Part shown: positions 1 to 7,659 of the stretch, one piece after another
Position numbering within the stretch: the first letter of the stretch is position 1
How the letters are laid out: every line of letters starts with the position of its first letter
Assembly (NCBI GenBank): GCA_019416285.1
Contig: DXXM01000043.1
Location: forward strand, 1 to 24,708
Origin: Bacteroidales bacterium
GTDB lineage: Bacteria; Bacteroidota; Bacteroidia; Bacteroidales; Muribaculaceae
DNA: 24,708 bases
Reading direction: 5' to 3'
Made by a program: the position numbers and the translations under genes
The notes under the pieces: model-generated
What the model was told of the DNA's origin: nothing
What the model saw: the letters and a program-made list of their open reading frames with translations, nothing else
The model's database searches: none

Positions 1-321
1 ATCAACGGTGCAATCTGGGCGGCTATACCCGGATGGATCTACGCCGTGGTCGGCTTTATCCTCCTCGCTGCCGTCGGTCTCGGCATCGGCTGCTACCATC
101 TCTATCAGGACAACGCCCATCTCCACAAAGTCGAGTGGCTATACCGCTACGAAAGAATGTGGTGGGAGGGTGAACAGCGGGACGACCTGATGCGCCGAGA
201 GAAAATCTTTCGCATCGGCACCATCCATCAGCAGGACTCCATGAAAAACTACATCCGGCAGAGTGAGGCACACCGCAATATCGACGAGACCTTTCTTTAC
301 TTCAACCCGACCGAGAAATAA
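1..321 (+). CDS. C-terminal part of an unrecognised membrane protein
   Basis: The reading frame is open from the first base of the window, so the true start lies outside; 106 residues are visible. The first ~35 residues hold one hydrophobic segment (about residues 11-33, ending GLGIGCYHLYQ), followed by a charged, Trp/Tyr/Arg-rich tail (WLYRYERMWW) ending in TEK. This suggests a single-pass or C-terminally anchored protein with a soluble tail of about 70 residues. I do not recognise the family. It is the only plus-strand gene before 12.3 kb and faces the minus-strand defence operon; two hairpins separate them. It could belong to the integrative element or to the host chromosome. Confidence that it is coding rests on the open frame and the sensible membrane-protein composition. 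Confidence 0.6.
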   Translation: MNGAIWAAIPGWIYAVVGFILLAAVGLGIGCYHLYQDNAHLHKVEWLYRYERMWWEGEQRDDLMRREKIFRIGTIHQQDSMKNYIRQSEAHRNIDETFLYFNPTEK

Positions 322-340
322 TCCTCTAACATCAACCAAC

Positions 341-372
341 GCCCCGGCAAGAAAATCACATCTTGTCGGGGC
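341..372 (+). terminator. Hairpin terminator after the partial plus-strand gene
   Basis: A 12-bp stem (GCCCCGGCAAGA pairing with TCTTGTCGGGGC, one G-T pair) with an 8-nt loop starts 19 nt after the stop codon at 321. The stem is GC-rich at its base and is followed by the weakly T-rich GTATTTAT, so it is probably an intrinsic terminator for the upstream gene. Confidence 0.6.
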
Positions 373-426
373 GTATTTATCAGTCCTCATGGCGAAGCGA
401 GATTACATAACCGTGGACTTTAATTA

Positions 427-466
427 AAATAGGCATCCTCGACATCGCTGCCGAGACTGCCTATTT
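427..466 (-). terminator. Hairpin terminator at the end of the DUF262/KAP operon
   Basis: A perfect 9-bp stem (AAATAGGCA with TGCCTATTT), extended inside by TCTCGG/CTCGA-type pairing, lies 35 nt beyond the stop codon of the last operon gene. Read on the minus strand, the stem runs into ATTTTAATTAAAG, a U-rich tail. It probably ends the four-gene minus-strand transcript and may act in both directions. Confidence 0.5.
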
Positions 467-500
467 ATTCCTGTAGAGTAATGTCATATTTATATTAACA

Positions 501-2342
501 TTACAGATTCGAATAGGATTCGGATAAAATTTTCATCATTTCCTCCTCATGCCTTTTAGCGGCTTCAGGAGTCCATCCATCCGGATTTCCTTTGACTAAA
601 ATATACATTCGTAGCAATTTAATGCTTTGCAATGTCTTATTGCGAGCCTGAGTCTCTATCCGGGAAAACTTCACATGTACATCCTCATTGCTCTGTTGTG
701 AATTGAAACTTTGGGAAATCATGGCAAGATTGCCGAATGAATCAATATCGGTTCTATCCCATGAGCTGTTGTTTGACTCGTTTTGCGGATGCAAATGTTC
801 AATAGATCTGTTCGCGCGAAAAATATAGTCTGTTATCGCCTGACGATATGATTTGATTTGTCGATATGCCTCTGAATCTTCTTCATTATCTTTTGGCAGA
901 ACAACTTGTTCCCATAGATAATAATCCAATCGCCAGAACCAATAGCGGTCAATCGTTCCATAAGTAAGACTTGAAGCAGATGCAGGATATGGATGTTGGT
1001 CATTGTCCCATCTCTTCAGTAGCGACAACAGATCTTTTGACATTTTGTGAGTCGTTGGCTTCAGGACATATTCAAATAAAACTTTCAGCCATTTATAGTA
1101 GGGAGTTGAGACGGAAAGCATCGCCTCATACTGTTCAAGGCAATCGTTCTCTACCTTGTCGTTTCCTTGGAATATCAGACTGTACTCACTGTCTTGGCCA
1201 TCAATTTTGCGACGAATCACATATAGATCAAGCGCAATGCGTAATTTCAACAATAAATCGTAAAATCCGGGAATATCTGCCGTAGAATCTAACAGATGCT
1301 CCTTGAAACGCTCGTTCAGTCTATCCGTTTTATAGAACGACCATTCTCCACCGAGGTTTTTGTGGATATCAAGTGTTAACAGTAGAAATTCCGGGAATGT
1401 GAGTATACTACGCTCATTTCTTTCGGAGAGAGGTTGATTGAATTTCTGTGGCTCGATGTCAATTTCAGCGATAGTTAGATTATGGTCAGTGTCTTTATCG
1501 GTATCGGAAGAAAGCTGGTTATACGACATAATTGTTTTGGTAGCCTCATCGGTTTGCTGAGAGAACAAATCCAAGTATTGTTTAGAATACTCTCCCAATC
1601 CGACATTCTCTTTCTTCGGGATAATAGGGCGTGCGAAATCTGAGCATATATTCCAGATATTGAGCAACATTGTTTGGTTTTGCTGCCCTTTAAGCAAAGC
1701 TACTTTCAGTATTTCATGCTGTTCAAGATTGACTCCTGCCGAGTTCATTACCTCAAAATATTTGTTTAGAGAGGACGGCTCGGACAGATAGCTCGACGGA
1801 AGAACCGAATTAAACAGTGTTATTCGAGAAAAGCATCTTTCCATGAACAGTGTTTGCTCTTTAATATCCATCCCGGCTAAGAAATCAACAATCACTCTGT
1901 AGGCCTCCAACATCAATACATTGACATATTTACCTTGTGTAATGCCATCTGCAAGACCTTTAAGGAATCTTGTATCGTCTTCGCGGGCGAATAATTCAAG
2001 CCTGTTCCCATCTGCGAAGAAAACTCTCCAGTCAGATGACATTCTCCTGAATACACTTGCCATAATCATAAGCACCGTGAATCGTTGCTGACCGTCAACA
2101 AGACAATACCGACCTTTATCCGGGATAGTAGTCACAATTCCGAGATAGTATGGATAATGAATGTCTGACGACTCCGCATCAGGCCATTTGTCAAAATGCG
2201 ATTTAAGGTCGCAGAGCAGTTCGTAAACCTCATTATGCGTCCAACTGAATAATCGCTGATACAAGGGCACGATAAAATTTATACCTCCTTGCTGTTTAAC
2301 AATATTTTCGGGAGTAAATCTCATGGCTGGTCTAATATTCAT
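501..2342 (-). CDS. DUF262-DUF1524 (GmrSD-type) HNH restriction endonuclease
   Basis: This 613-residue protein has the layout of type IV GmrSD/BrxU/SspE-class enzymes. An N-terminal DUF262 (ParB-like) domain shows VPLYQR (residues 25-30) followed by W34 and the DGQQR motif (83-87); in characterised relatives this domain hydrolyses nucleotides or senses DNA modification. The C-terminus has the DUF1524 HNH nuclease signature: IEHLHP (514-519), GNL with N538, N547 and K558, then the usual W-P-x-x-x-x-x-R tail. All expected HNH residues are present, so it is probably an active nuclease. It is the last gene of a four-gene operon and its start overlaps the upstream gene by 11 bp; an in-frame ATG at 2324 (M7) is an alternative start with a 7-bp gap. 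Function as a restriction enzyme against modified or foreign DNA is inferred from the family. Confidence 0.88.
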   Translation of the reverse strand: MNIRPAMRFTPENIVKQQGGINFIVPLYQRLFSWTHNEVYELLCDLKSHFDKWPDAESSDIHYPYYLGIVTTIPDKGRYCLVDGQQRFTVLMIMASVFRRMSSDWRVFFADGNRLELFAREDDTRFLKGLADGITQGKYVNVLMLEAYRVIVDFLAGMDIKEQTLFMERCFSRITLFNSVLPSSYLSEPSSLNKYFEVMNSAGVNLEQHEILKVALLKGQQNQTMLLNIWNICSDFARPIIPKKENVGLGEYSKQYLDLFSQQTDEATKTIMSYNQLSSDTDKDTDHNLTIAEIDIEPQKFNQPLSERNERSILTFPEFLLLTLDIHKNLGGEWSFYKTDRLNERFKEHLLDSTADIPGFYDLLLKLRIALDLYVIRRKIDGQDSEYSLIFQGNDKVENDCLEQYEAMLSVSTPYYKWLKVLFEYVLKPTTHKMSKDLLSLLKRWDNDQHPYPASASSLTYGTIDRYWFWRLDYYLWEQVVLPKDNEEDSEAYRQIKSYRQAITDYIFRANRSIEHLHPQNESNNSSWDRTDIDSFGNLAMISQSFNSQQSNEDVHVKFSRIETQARNKTLQSIKLLRMYILVKGNPDGWTPEAAKRHEEEMMKILSESYSNL

Positions 2343-4083
2343 TCACAATCCGTCTGATAATCTCTGTCACAATTACATCATCGAATGAAGAAAAAAGATG
2401 ACACATTCTTTTGTAAAAATCCCATCTGATACCATCACTGATGTCATAATCCATTACTCTGCTTTTGACGCTCTCAATTGCGGACGCAAGAAAGAACGTA
2501 GGGGAGGTGGAAAGCTGGATGAATTGTATCAGGTTTGACTCTATGGCAAATCTCTGAACCTGATATTCTAAGGCCCTCACTTTCATAAAGCGATGTTCCG
2601 CAAGATTCGCCACAATACAGAATAATGCTTCAGAAATATACTGAGTTCCGAATTTGAGATAATATGCGAACAGCAGGGATTCGCCCATCTCCCAATACAC
2701 TTTGTGCCGGTGTGCAAATATGTTTTTGAACGCCACAACCTGCGGCAGTTGTACAAATGCCTTATAGCTTTCGTTGAAACGATTGGCAAATGCAAAGAAG
2801 TGAGGACCGCCTTGAATGGGCTCGAAAAATTCAAATCGCTCTCCGAAAGGCGGAATATCGCTCATAATCGATGCGGCTTGAAATTCATTTCGGACATAGT
2901 GGCCGTATTCATTGAAATCATCCTTGCGCAGCAATTTCCTAAGCCTATAAACATGTTTTCCAAGTGATTGAACCACTGTTACATCTGATTTTTCATTAAC
3001 ATTAGTCAGACTTGTCCAATTTTTCGCAAGATGAATAGCCTGTGGTTCCGAAGTTATGTAACGCAGATGATGGGCTTTCAATAAATCATAATCCGACAGC
3101 TTTACACCTTTGGAGTTCTGATTTGAAAAGAAGGTATATCCGAGGTCAATATTATCACCGTTGATGATAATCACAGAAAATCTCAGTGCATCCACCACGG
3201 ATTCCAGCATATCATTATTACACAATTTCCGAAGAAGCGCGGTTATCACAGCTTTGGCGTTTTTGACATGCTTTATGGCATCATTATGCTTGAACCTTTC
3301 GCTCAAAAGTGGAATCCTTGCTTTATAGCCAAGTCCCCATAGAATCAACGAAAGAGTCACGAGCCTTTGCTGACCGTCCACAATCTCAAACTTGCCGTTT
3401 CGATTCTGCAATATAATCGTGCCAAGGTGATAGGGTGCGCTCTTTCGTATGGACAACAGACTGTTCCACAATGATTCTATCTGCTTGTCCTCCCAACAGT
3501 ATATGCGCTGATAGTCCGGAACAGACAGTGGCAAATCAAATAAATCCGCTATGCCGAGATTATGAATGGAAACCTCATCTTCTGAAAAGATCTTCCTTCC
3601 GGCTTCACACGGCAATATGTACTTACCCTTTAACTCATTATAACCCGATTCATCATTACCATACAACTCAAGAATATTTTTATCAAATATCTCTACAAGA
3701 AGATGGAGTTTTCTTATTAAATCATCCTCGCCGTCTACCTCCGATTTTACAATACAACTTATGCAATCGGGGTCAGGAGAAAGCCACTCTATTTCATCAT
3801 ATTCACGGCTTCTTCGTTTTAATTCACGTGCCTGACGAGCATATTTCTTACCTGCATACTCGCCTTCGAGGTGCAGACACGCATATCCGCCATAATATTC
3901 ATAATGGATATATTCGGTTGGTAATGCCGTAAAAATCTGAATCCACCGATTATAATGGCGCTTGTTGTACCAATCTCCGATTTTTACCCAAGTTTTGTCG
4001 GGATATAGGTAAGAATCGGAATGAATCTCGCTGATACGTTCTTTCAGAACGTTCTCCAGCTCTGGATAAATCAGAGGATTCAT
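2332..4083 (-). CDS. DUF262 protein with an extra N-terminal region and no HNH domain
   Basis: The 583-residue protein carries a full DUF262 core in the middle: VPDYQRIYCW (residues 188-197), EIVDGQQR (233-240) and FFSNQNSKGVKLSDYDLLKA typical of the family. Unlike its neighbour, it has about 175 residues ahead of the core, rich in Tyr/Trp/His and ending near ILPCEAGRKIF, that I cannot assign to a family. Its C-terminus lacks any H-x-x-P or N-x-x-x-K HNH signature. It therefore looks like a sensor or NTPase-like partner rather than a nuclease. The start codon overlaps the stop of the KAP gene (TAATG) and its end overlaps the HNH-bearing DUF262 gene, which suggests translational coupling and a shared complex. 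The split of roles between the two DUF262 proteins is inference. Confidence 0.85.
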   Translation of the reverse strand: MNPLIYPELENVLKERISEIHSDSYLYPDKTWVKIGDWYNKRHYNRWIQIFTALPTEYIHYEYYGGYACLHLEGEYAGKKYARQARELKRRSREYDEIEWLSPDPDCISCIVKSEVDGEDDLIRKLHLLVEIFDKNILELYGNDESGYNELKGKYILPCEAGRKIFSEDEVSIHNLGIADLFDLPLSVPDYQRIYCWEDKQIESLWNSLLSIRKSAPYHLGTIILQNRNGKFEIVDGQQRLVTLSLILWGLGYKARIPLLSERFKHNDAIKHVKNAKAVITALLRKLCNNDMLESVVDALRFSVIIINGDNIDLGYTFFSNQNSKGVKLSDYDLLKAHHLRYITSEPQAIHLAKNWTSLTNVNEKSDVTVVQSLGKHVYRLRKLLRKDDFNEYGHYVRNEFQAASIMSDIPPFGERFEFFEPIQGGPHFFAFANRFNESYKAFVQLPQVVAFKNIFAHRHKVYWEMGESLLFAYYLKFGTQYISEALFCIVANLAEHRFMKVRALEYQVQRFAIESNLIQFIQLSTSPTFFLASAIESVKSRVMDYDISDGIRWDFYKRMCHLFSSFDDVIVTEIIRRIVNEY

Positions 4084-6053
4084 TACTTAAAATCTTTCAT
4101 AGCCCTGCGAAAATCGTAGTTAGCGATAAGCACACGGGCAATCGTATCTACAATTTTATCTTCCTCGAAATGCGAAGGCTTTTCAAGGTCTATCCAGAAC
4201 TGAGGATTGTTGGTTATGTCACCTGACATCCAGCCGTTTTCATGAATGTATCTTAATTCATCAATGTAGCTCGGGAAATAGGTTGTATTACCTTCGTAAG
4301 TCCGGCCATTGAAAAACCAAGTTCTCTTGCTCAGGAGTGGAGCGAGAACGGCGTCCAGTTTGTTGAGATTATCTGCGATAATTGATTCCTGCATCAGTTC
4401 GTCAAAAGTTTTTCCGTTGAGCCGTTCAGGACGGGCGACATGGAAGTCAAGCCACAGACGCAGAGCAATTTTGTTCTCCGCATTAATTGATGGCGTGAAT
4501 GTCACATCAAAGTATGTATTATCATCTATCCAAATATACACGCCTCCGTTACCGGTATTCCTTTTAAGTTGCCATCTCTCTATGTCAGGACGTTTTTCCT
4601 TAATCCGTTCCATTACATTCCTATGGAGTTTCTGGATAAGGCTCTTTTTATCGAAGTCTTCAACCTTAAACTCTGCGTTTATACCCGTCACAGATGATTT
4701 ATCCATAATTTCCTTCATTTTTTTACCAAGCTGCTGTACACCCGCCTGATTCGTTTTTCCAAGGATATCAGTAACCAAATTCAACAGCAGAGTAATATCG
4801 TTGAGGTGCTGTGTGAGATATGCATCGGGGGCACACGCAGCTTCAAGAATATCCTCCCATTGATTGCCGGATTCATTATCCCGGGAATCAGTTTCTACCT
4901 TAATACCCATTTGCTGTGCAAATTCTGAATTCCAACCCGTAAAACCCGGATTTCGGGAAAGCATACGATAAATTTTGGGGTAACAGATTTGTATAGAAAC
5001 AGTAATAAGGTTCAACAACTTATCATCTAAAGTATCATCTGTGGAGTTATTACCTTGAGTTGCGCCACACTGGGCAATGCAGTCAAGTAATGACAGAGTG
5101 TTTATCAGACGCTTGATTGAACGTGGATTCTTGCCTACGGATGCCTCTACCACTGTTGAAAACAATGATTTAACTTGCGGATTTGTGGTGTCGAATTCTT
5201 TGATGTATCCGATTTCTACAAGTGATTTGAGAACAAAATCCATTGGCCTGTAATTATTTACAGGCAGAGAGAATGGCACTTGAATGATTTTATCAAAGAA
5301 CGAGCGGAATTCACGTTCATTTTTCTCAGTGAGTTCACCGAATTTCGGTTTCAACCCTTTCACGACGACATCATAATCAATAGCAAGGACAAAAATACAA
5401 TTGTCAAGAGTGAAAATATTTTTCAGCAGTTCAAGAATCTCGACAGCGACGGGAGGATTCAAACGGTCGAGATCATCTACAAAAATGATTACGCCGCGTT
5501 TATTTGCCTCATTGATTGATTTTTGTACTGCTTCGGACAAAGATTTTCTCAAGTCTGACAAGGAAGCCGTTTCATTCGCTTCGGAATATCCCGGCAGTTG
5601 AGTAGGCACATTTGCGGCTTCAAGACCGACTGCCAACATACCGCCGACAGCGGGAATAGTCTTCAGGCTTTCTCTGGCTCCACGATACAGGAAATTGCCT
5701 GCGCCTCGCAAAAAGCCCTTGAAGGTCTTTTTAGAAGCCAGATCATCTTTCGCTAATTCTTTGACCAATTGTGCCAATATGTTATAAACCGTTGCTTCGG
5801 GAGAAGACATCATGGAATATTCCCACGTATTGATCTCGATTCCGATAAATTGCGATTCGGGAGCGGAACACAATTCTCGTTCAAGCCGAGTCATCAGGGA
5901 GGTCTTTCCGCTGCCCCATTCACCCTGTAAGGCAATAGTGATTGGTGCAGAGGAATTTTCTATGAATTTTATTAATCCGTTCACATATCGCTGCGTGCCA
6001 AAGTCATTGATGTTTTCTTTGAACGGAAGGTCAGATAAAGATGTCCTTTTCAT
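4083..6053 (-). CDS. KAP-family P-loop NTPase
   Basis: The 656-residue protein has a clear P-loop (GEWGSGKT, residues 44-51), the WEYS element (77-80), a Walker B strand VIIFVDDLDRL (188-198) and the KAP signature around FFDKIIQVPFSLP (252-264), followed by a conserved helical part with NPRSIKRLIN. A stretch with little charge and many Gly/Ala (about 115-150, GAGNFLYRG...AVGGMLAVGLEAANV) sits where many KAP proteins carry membrane or hairpin segments. The last ~200 residues (WQLKRNTGNGGVYIWI onward) form an extra domain I do not recognise. KAP NTPases recur in phage-defence loci (for example QatA). The start overlaps the upstream zinc protein stop (ATGA) and the stop overlaps the next start (TAATG), placing it second in the operon. 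An ATP-driven sensor or activator role is likely but inferred. Confidence 0.88.
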   Translation of the reverse strand: MKRTSLSDLPFKENINDFGTQRYVNGLIKFIENSSAPITIALQGEWGSGKTSLMTRLERELCSAPESQFIGIEINTWEYSMMSSPEATVYNILAQLVKELAKDDLASKKTFKGFLRGAGNFLYRGARESLKTIPAVGGMLAVGLEAANVPTQLPGYSEANETASLSDLRKSLSEAVQKSINEANKRGVIIFVDDLDRLNPPVAVEILELLKNIFTLDNCIFVLAIDYDVVVKGLKPKFGELTEKNEREFRSFFDKIIQVPFSLPVNNYRPMDFVLKSLVEIGYIKEFDTTNPQVKSLFSTVVEASVGKNPRSIKRLINTLSLLDCIAQCGATQGNNSTDDTLDDKLLNLITVSIQICYPKIYRMLSRNPGFTGWNSEFAQQMGIKVETDSRDNESGNQWEDILEAACAPDAYLTQHLNDITLLLNLVTDILGKTNQAGVQQLGKKMKEIMDKSSVTGINAEFKVEDFDKKSLIQKLHRNVMERIKEKRPDIERWQLKRNTGNGGVYIWIDDNTYFDVTFTPSINAENKIALRLWLDFHVARPERLNGKTFDELMQESIIADNLNKLDAVLAPLLSKRTWFFNGRTYEGNTTYFPSYIDELRYIHENGWMSGDITNNPQFWIDLEKPSHFEEDKIVDTIARVLIANYDFRRAMKDFK

Positions 6054-6430
6054 CGTGCGGGAGAATGTTTGCCTTTATTTGGTCCAAGTGGGTGTTTTGG
6101 ACAATTGCCGGAAGTCAGACTGCTCAGATTGGGACTTGAATACCCGCAATATTTGCAGGTATATCTTGATTTCAGCCCACCTTCAAATGGTTTGTGCTTG
6201 CCTCTGTTCGGTCCGGCGGGATGACGCGGACAATTTCCAGAAGTCAATGAAGAAATGCTTGCGGATTCATGTCCACAATACTCGCATATATATCGGGAAG
6301 CCTCATCCCCCTGGTAAAGTTTATGCTTGCCTTTGTTCGGACCTAACGGATGACGCGGACAACTGCCGGATGTCAATGACTGAACGGATGAAGCTTTGTG
6401 TCCGCAATATTCACAGTAATAATTTGCCAT
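6050..6430 (-). CDS. Small protein of three tandem C2CH zinc-binding repeats
   Basis: Starting at the ATG at 6430 the protein has 126 residues, almost entirely three copies of one 43-residue repeat: YxCxYCG, 14 residues from C9 to the next Cys, SLTSGxCPxHP, then GPNxGKH. The predicted zinc ligands are C6-C9-C24-H27, C49-C52-C67-H70 and C92-C95-C110-H113, a C-x2-C-x14-C-x2-H pattern with exactly constant spacing. The basic GPNKGKH tails suggest nucleic-acid or protein contact. A longer frame reaches 6547, but the extra 39 residues do not look like the repeats, and the ATG directly before the first repeat is preferred. Its stop overlaps the KAP start (ATGA), so it is the first gene of the defence-like operon. 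I recognise no named family; a DNA- or RNA-binding adaptor is a guess. Confidence 0.8.
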   Translation of the reverse strand: MANYYCEYCGHKASSVQSLTSGSCPRHPLGPNKGKHKLYQGDEASRYICEYCGHESASISSLTSGNCPRHPAGPNRGKHKPFEGGLKSRYTCKYCGYSSPNLSSLTSGNCPKHPLGPNKGKHSPAR

Positions 6431-6886
6431 GAGGTTATTGGTTGTATTGCGCCTACAGATAACGGACTTCGGCATTCCCGGTTGCATCAAAAAGAGGACA
6501 CAACACTCTTTATCTTTTTCTCTTCGGTTAGGCTCTGGTATTGCCATTGGGTCAAGAATTAGAGAAAGCAGCCTGTGTCCTCGCTGGAGGACGCACCAAG
6601 CAAGCTTTGACCTATTCTTTCGACCCTTTAGTTAGATTTACCAGATTTAACCGAATCGAGATATGGTCATTGCATGTTAATGCAAATCGTTATGTATTAT
6701 ATATCTTTGTCTTCTTATGATTTGAAATTTGTGATTGTTATTCAATCGCAAAATTACAAAATATTAGTGAGACAGAGAATATGTTTCACAACATATTTAC
6801 AGGCTGCACAGGCTACTATCACTGCTAATCTCAGAGTAAGAAGATGTATGGGGTATTATATGCCAAGCGCCCCATACAAGAAAAGG
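6431..6886. other. Intergenic leader of the defence operon
   Basis: About 450 AT-rich bases lie between the zinc-repeat gene and the 72-aa gene, with no credible gene. The stretch should hold the operon promoter: a minus-strand match to TAnnTTTG (TAATTTTG) lies at 6749-6756, about 320 nt before the start, which is far. A 16-bp inverted repeat TTGCAT-GTTA-ATGCAA at 6670-6685 lies between that box and the gene and could be an operator. A second in-frame methionine region (6431-6547) is considered untranslated. Confidence 0.4.
6846..6877 (-). terminator. Hairpin terminator after the 72-aa gene
   Basis: GTATGGGG pairs perfectly with CCCCATAC around a 16-nt loop, 9 nt beyond the stop codon at 6887. 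On the minus strand the stem is followed by ATCTTCTTACT, moderately U-rich. It separates the small gene from the defence operon downstream. Confidence 0.5.
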
Positions 6887-7105
6887 TTAAAGTTTCTCCA
6901 CTTTGAGTTCATTACCGTTCATGTAACCGGCAGGGAAATCCACATTATATTTCAATTTGAACTGACGCTGAATTTCAGATTTTACAGTTGAGTTTGAAAA
7001 AGGAAGAGAGTTCCCATTGAAGGACACCTCGGCTGTCATGCCGGCTTCGAGTCGCTTGCCTCCACTGAGGAGGAGCCGTTTTGTTGTTACTTTGAAGAGT
7101 GACAT
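6887..7105 (-). CDS. Small conserved-type Bacteroidales protein of unknown function
   Basis: The ATG at 7105 gives 72 residues: MSLFKVTTKRLLLSGGKRLE at the N-terminus, a middle with GMTAEV, and the end NGNELKVEKL. The start LFKVTTK, a Gly-Met turn and a VEKL end match a small family I remember from Bacteroides mobile and defence regions, for which I know no function. A longer frame starting TTG at 7132 is less likely because a good TAnnTTTG promoter box at 7130-7137 overlaps it. No membrane segment or cysteine motif is visible; predicted mostly beta at the N-terminus and helical near SEIQRQFKLKYNVD. It lies 63 bp downstream of the exonuclease gene but appears to have its own promoter and terminator, which suggests independent expression. 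Confidence 0.65.
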   Translation of the reverse strand: MSLFKVTTKRLLLSGGKRLEAGMTAEVSFNGNSLPFSNSTVKSEIQRQFKLKYNVDFPAGYMNGNELKVEKL

Positions 7106-7129
7106 ATCTATTTTATTTAAGTTACTCGG

Positions 7130-7137
7130 CAAAAGTA
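7130..7137 (-). promoter_or_regulatory. Promoter -7 box of the 72-aa gene
   Basis: The minus strand reads TACTTTTG, a full match to the Bacteroidetes -7 consensus TAnnTTTG, 24 nt before the ATG at 7105. TTGAGAC lies about 17 nt upstream as a poor -33 candidate. Expected transcription start would leave a leader of under 20 nt. Confidence 0.5.
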
Positions 7138-7168
7138 TTGATAGGTTGTCTCAATATTGGTGACACCT

Positions 7169-7657
7169 CTACAAAATTTTCAATGCAATTGCTGCACATG
7201 CCTCTGCATCGGCCAAAGCATGATGGTGATTCTCCATTTCGTAGCCGCAAGCTGCAGCCGAAAGGTGCAGCTGATGGCTGGGAATATCAAGGCCACGACG
7301 CGATGCGGCGAGCGTACAGTAGAACCCATATCCCGGATATGTCATGCCATATTCGGCAAAAACGGCTTTCAGGCAACTTTCGTCAAAAGGCCGGTTGTGG
7401 GCGACAAGGGGAAGTCCCTTTATCAGCGGCTCTATCTGCGCCCATACTTCGGGGAATGTCGGTTGCCCGTCGGTGTCGCGACGGGCGAGACCGTGCACCT
7501 CGGTTGTCCAGTAGGTATAATAATTAGGTATGGGCTGAATGAGTGAGTAGAACTTATCTACAATCTCTCCTCCGCGCACTACGACAATGCCAACGCTGCA
7601 CACGCTCGACCGGCGTCCGTTTGCCGTCTCAAAATCTATTGCTACAAAGTTTTGCAT
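7169..7657 (-). CDS. DnaQ-like DEDDh 3'-5' exonuclease
   Basis: With the ATG at 7657 the protein has 162 residues, a single exonuclease domain without extra parts. The DEDDh catalytic set is visible: D8 and E10 in AIDFET, D92 in AHNRPFDES, and H145 with D150 in HHALADAE. This is the proofreading-type fold of DNA polymerase III epsilon and its stand-alone relatives, which remove 3' nucleotides from single-stranded DNA or RNA. The start follows the WYL gene stop by 2 nt (an in-frame TTG at 7663 would overlap it), so the two are co-transcribed. Stand-alone DEDDh nucleases paired with WYL regulators occur in mobile and defence regions; whether this one acts in defence or DNA repair cannot be decided from the sequence. 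Confidence 0.85.
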   Translation of the reverse strand: MQNFVAIDFETANGRRSSVCSVGIVVVRGGEIVDKFYSLIQPIPNYYTYWTTEVHGLARRDTDGQPTFPEVWAQIEPLIKGLPLVAHNRPFDESCLKAVFAEYGMTYPGYGFYCTLAASRRGLDIPSHQLHLSAAACGYEMENHHHALADAEACAAIALKIL

Positions 7658-7659
7658 GG

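Noticed and set aside
6431..6547. N-terminal extension of the zinc-repeat protein
   Set aside because: The 39 added residues lack the repeat pattern, and an ATG lies directly before the first repeat.
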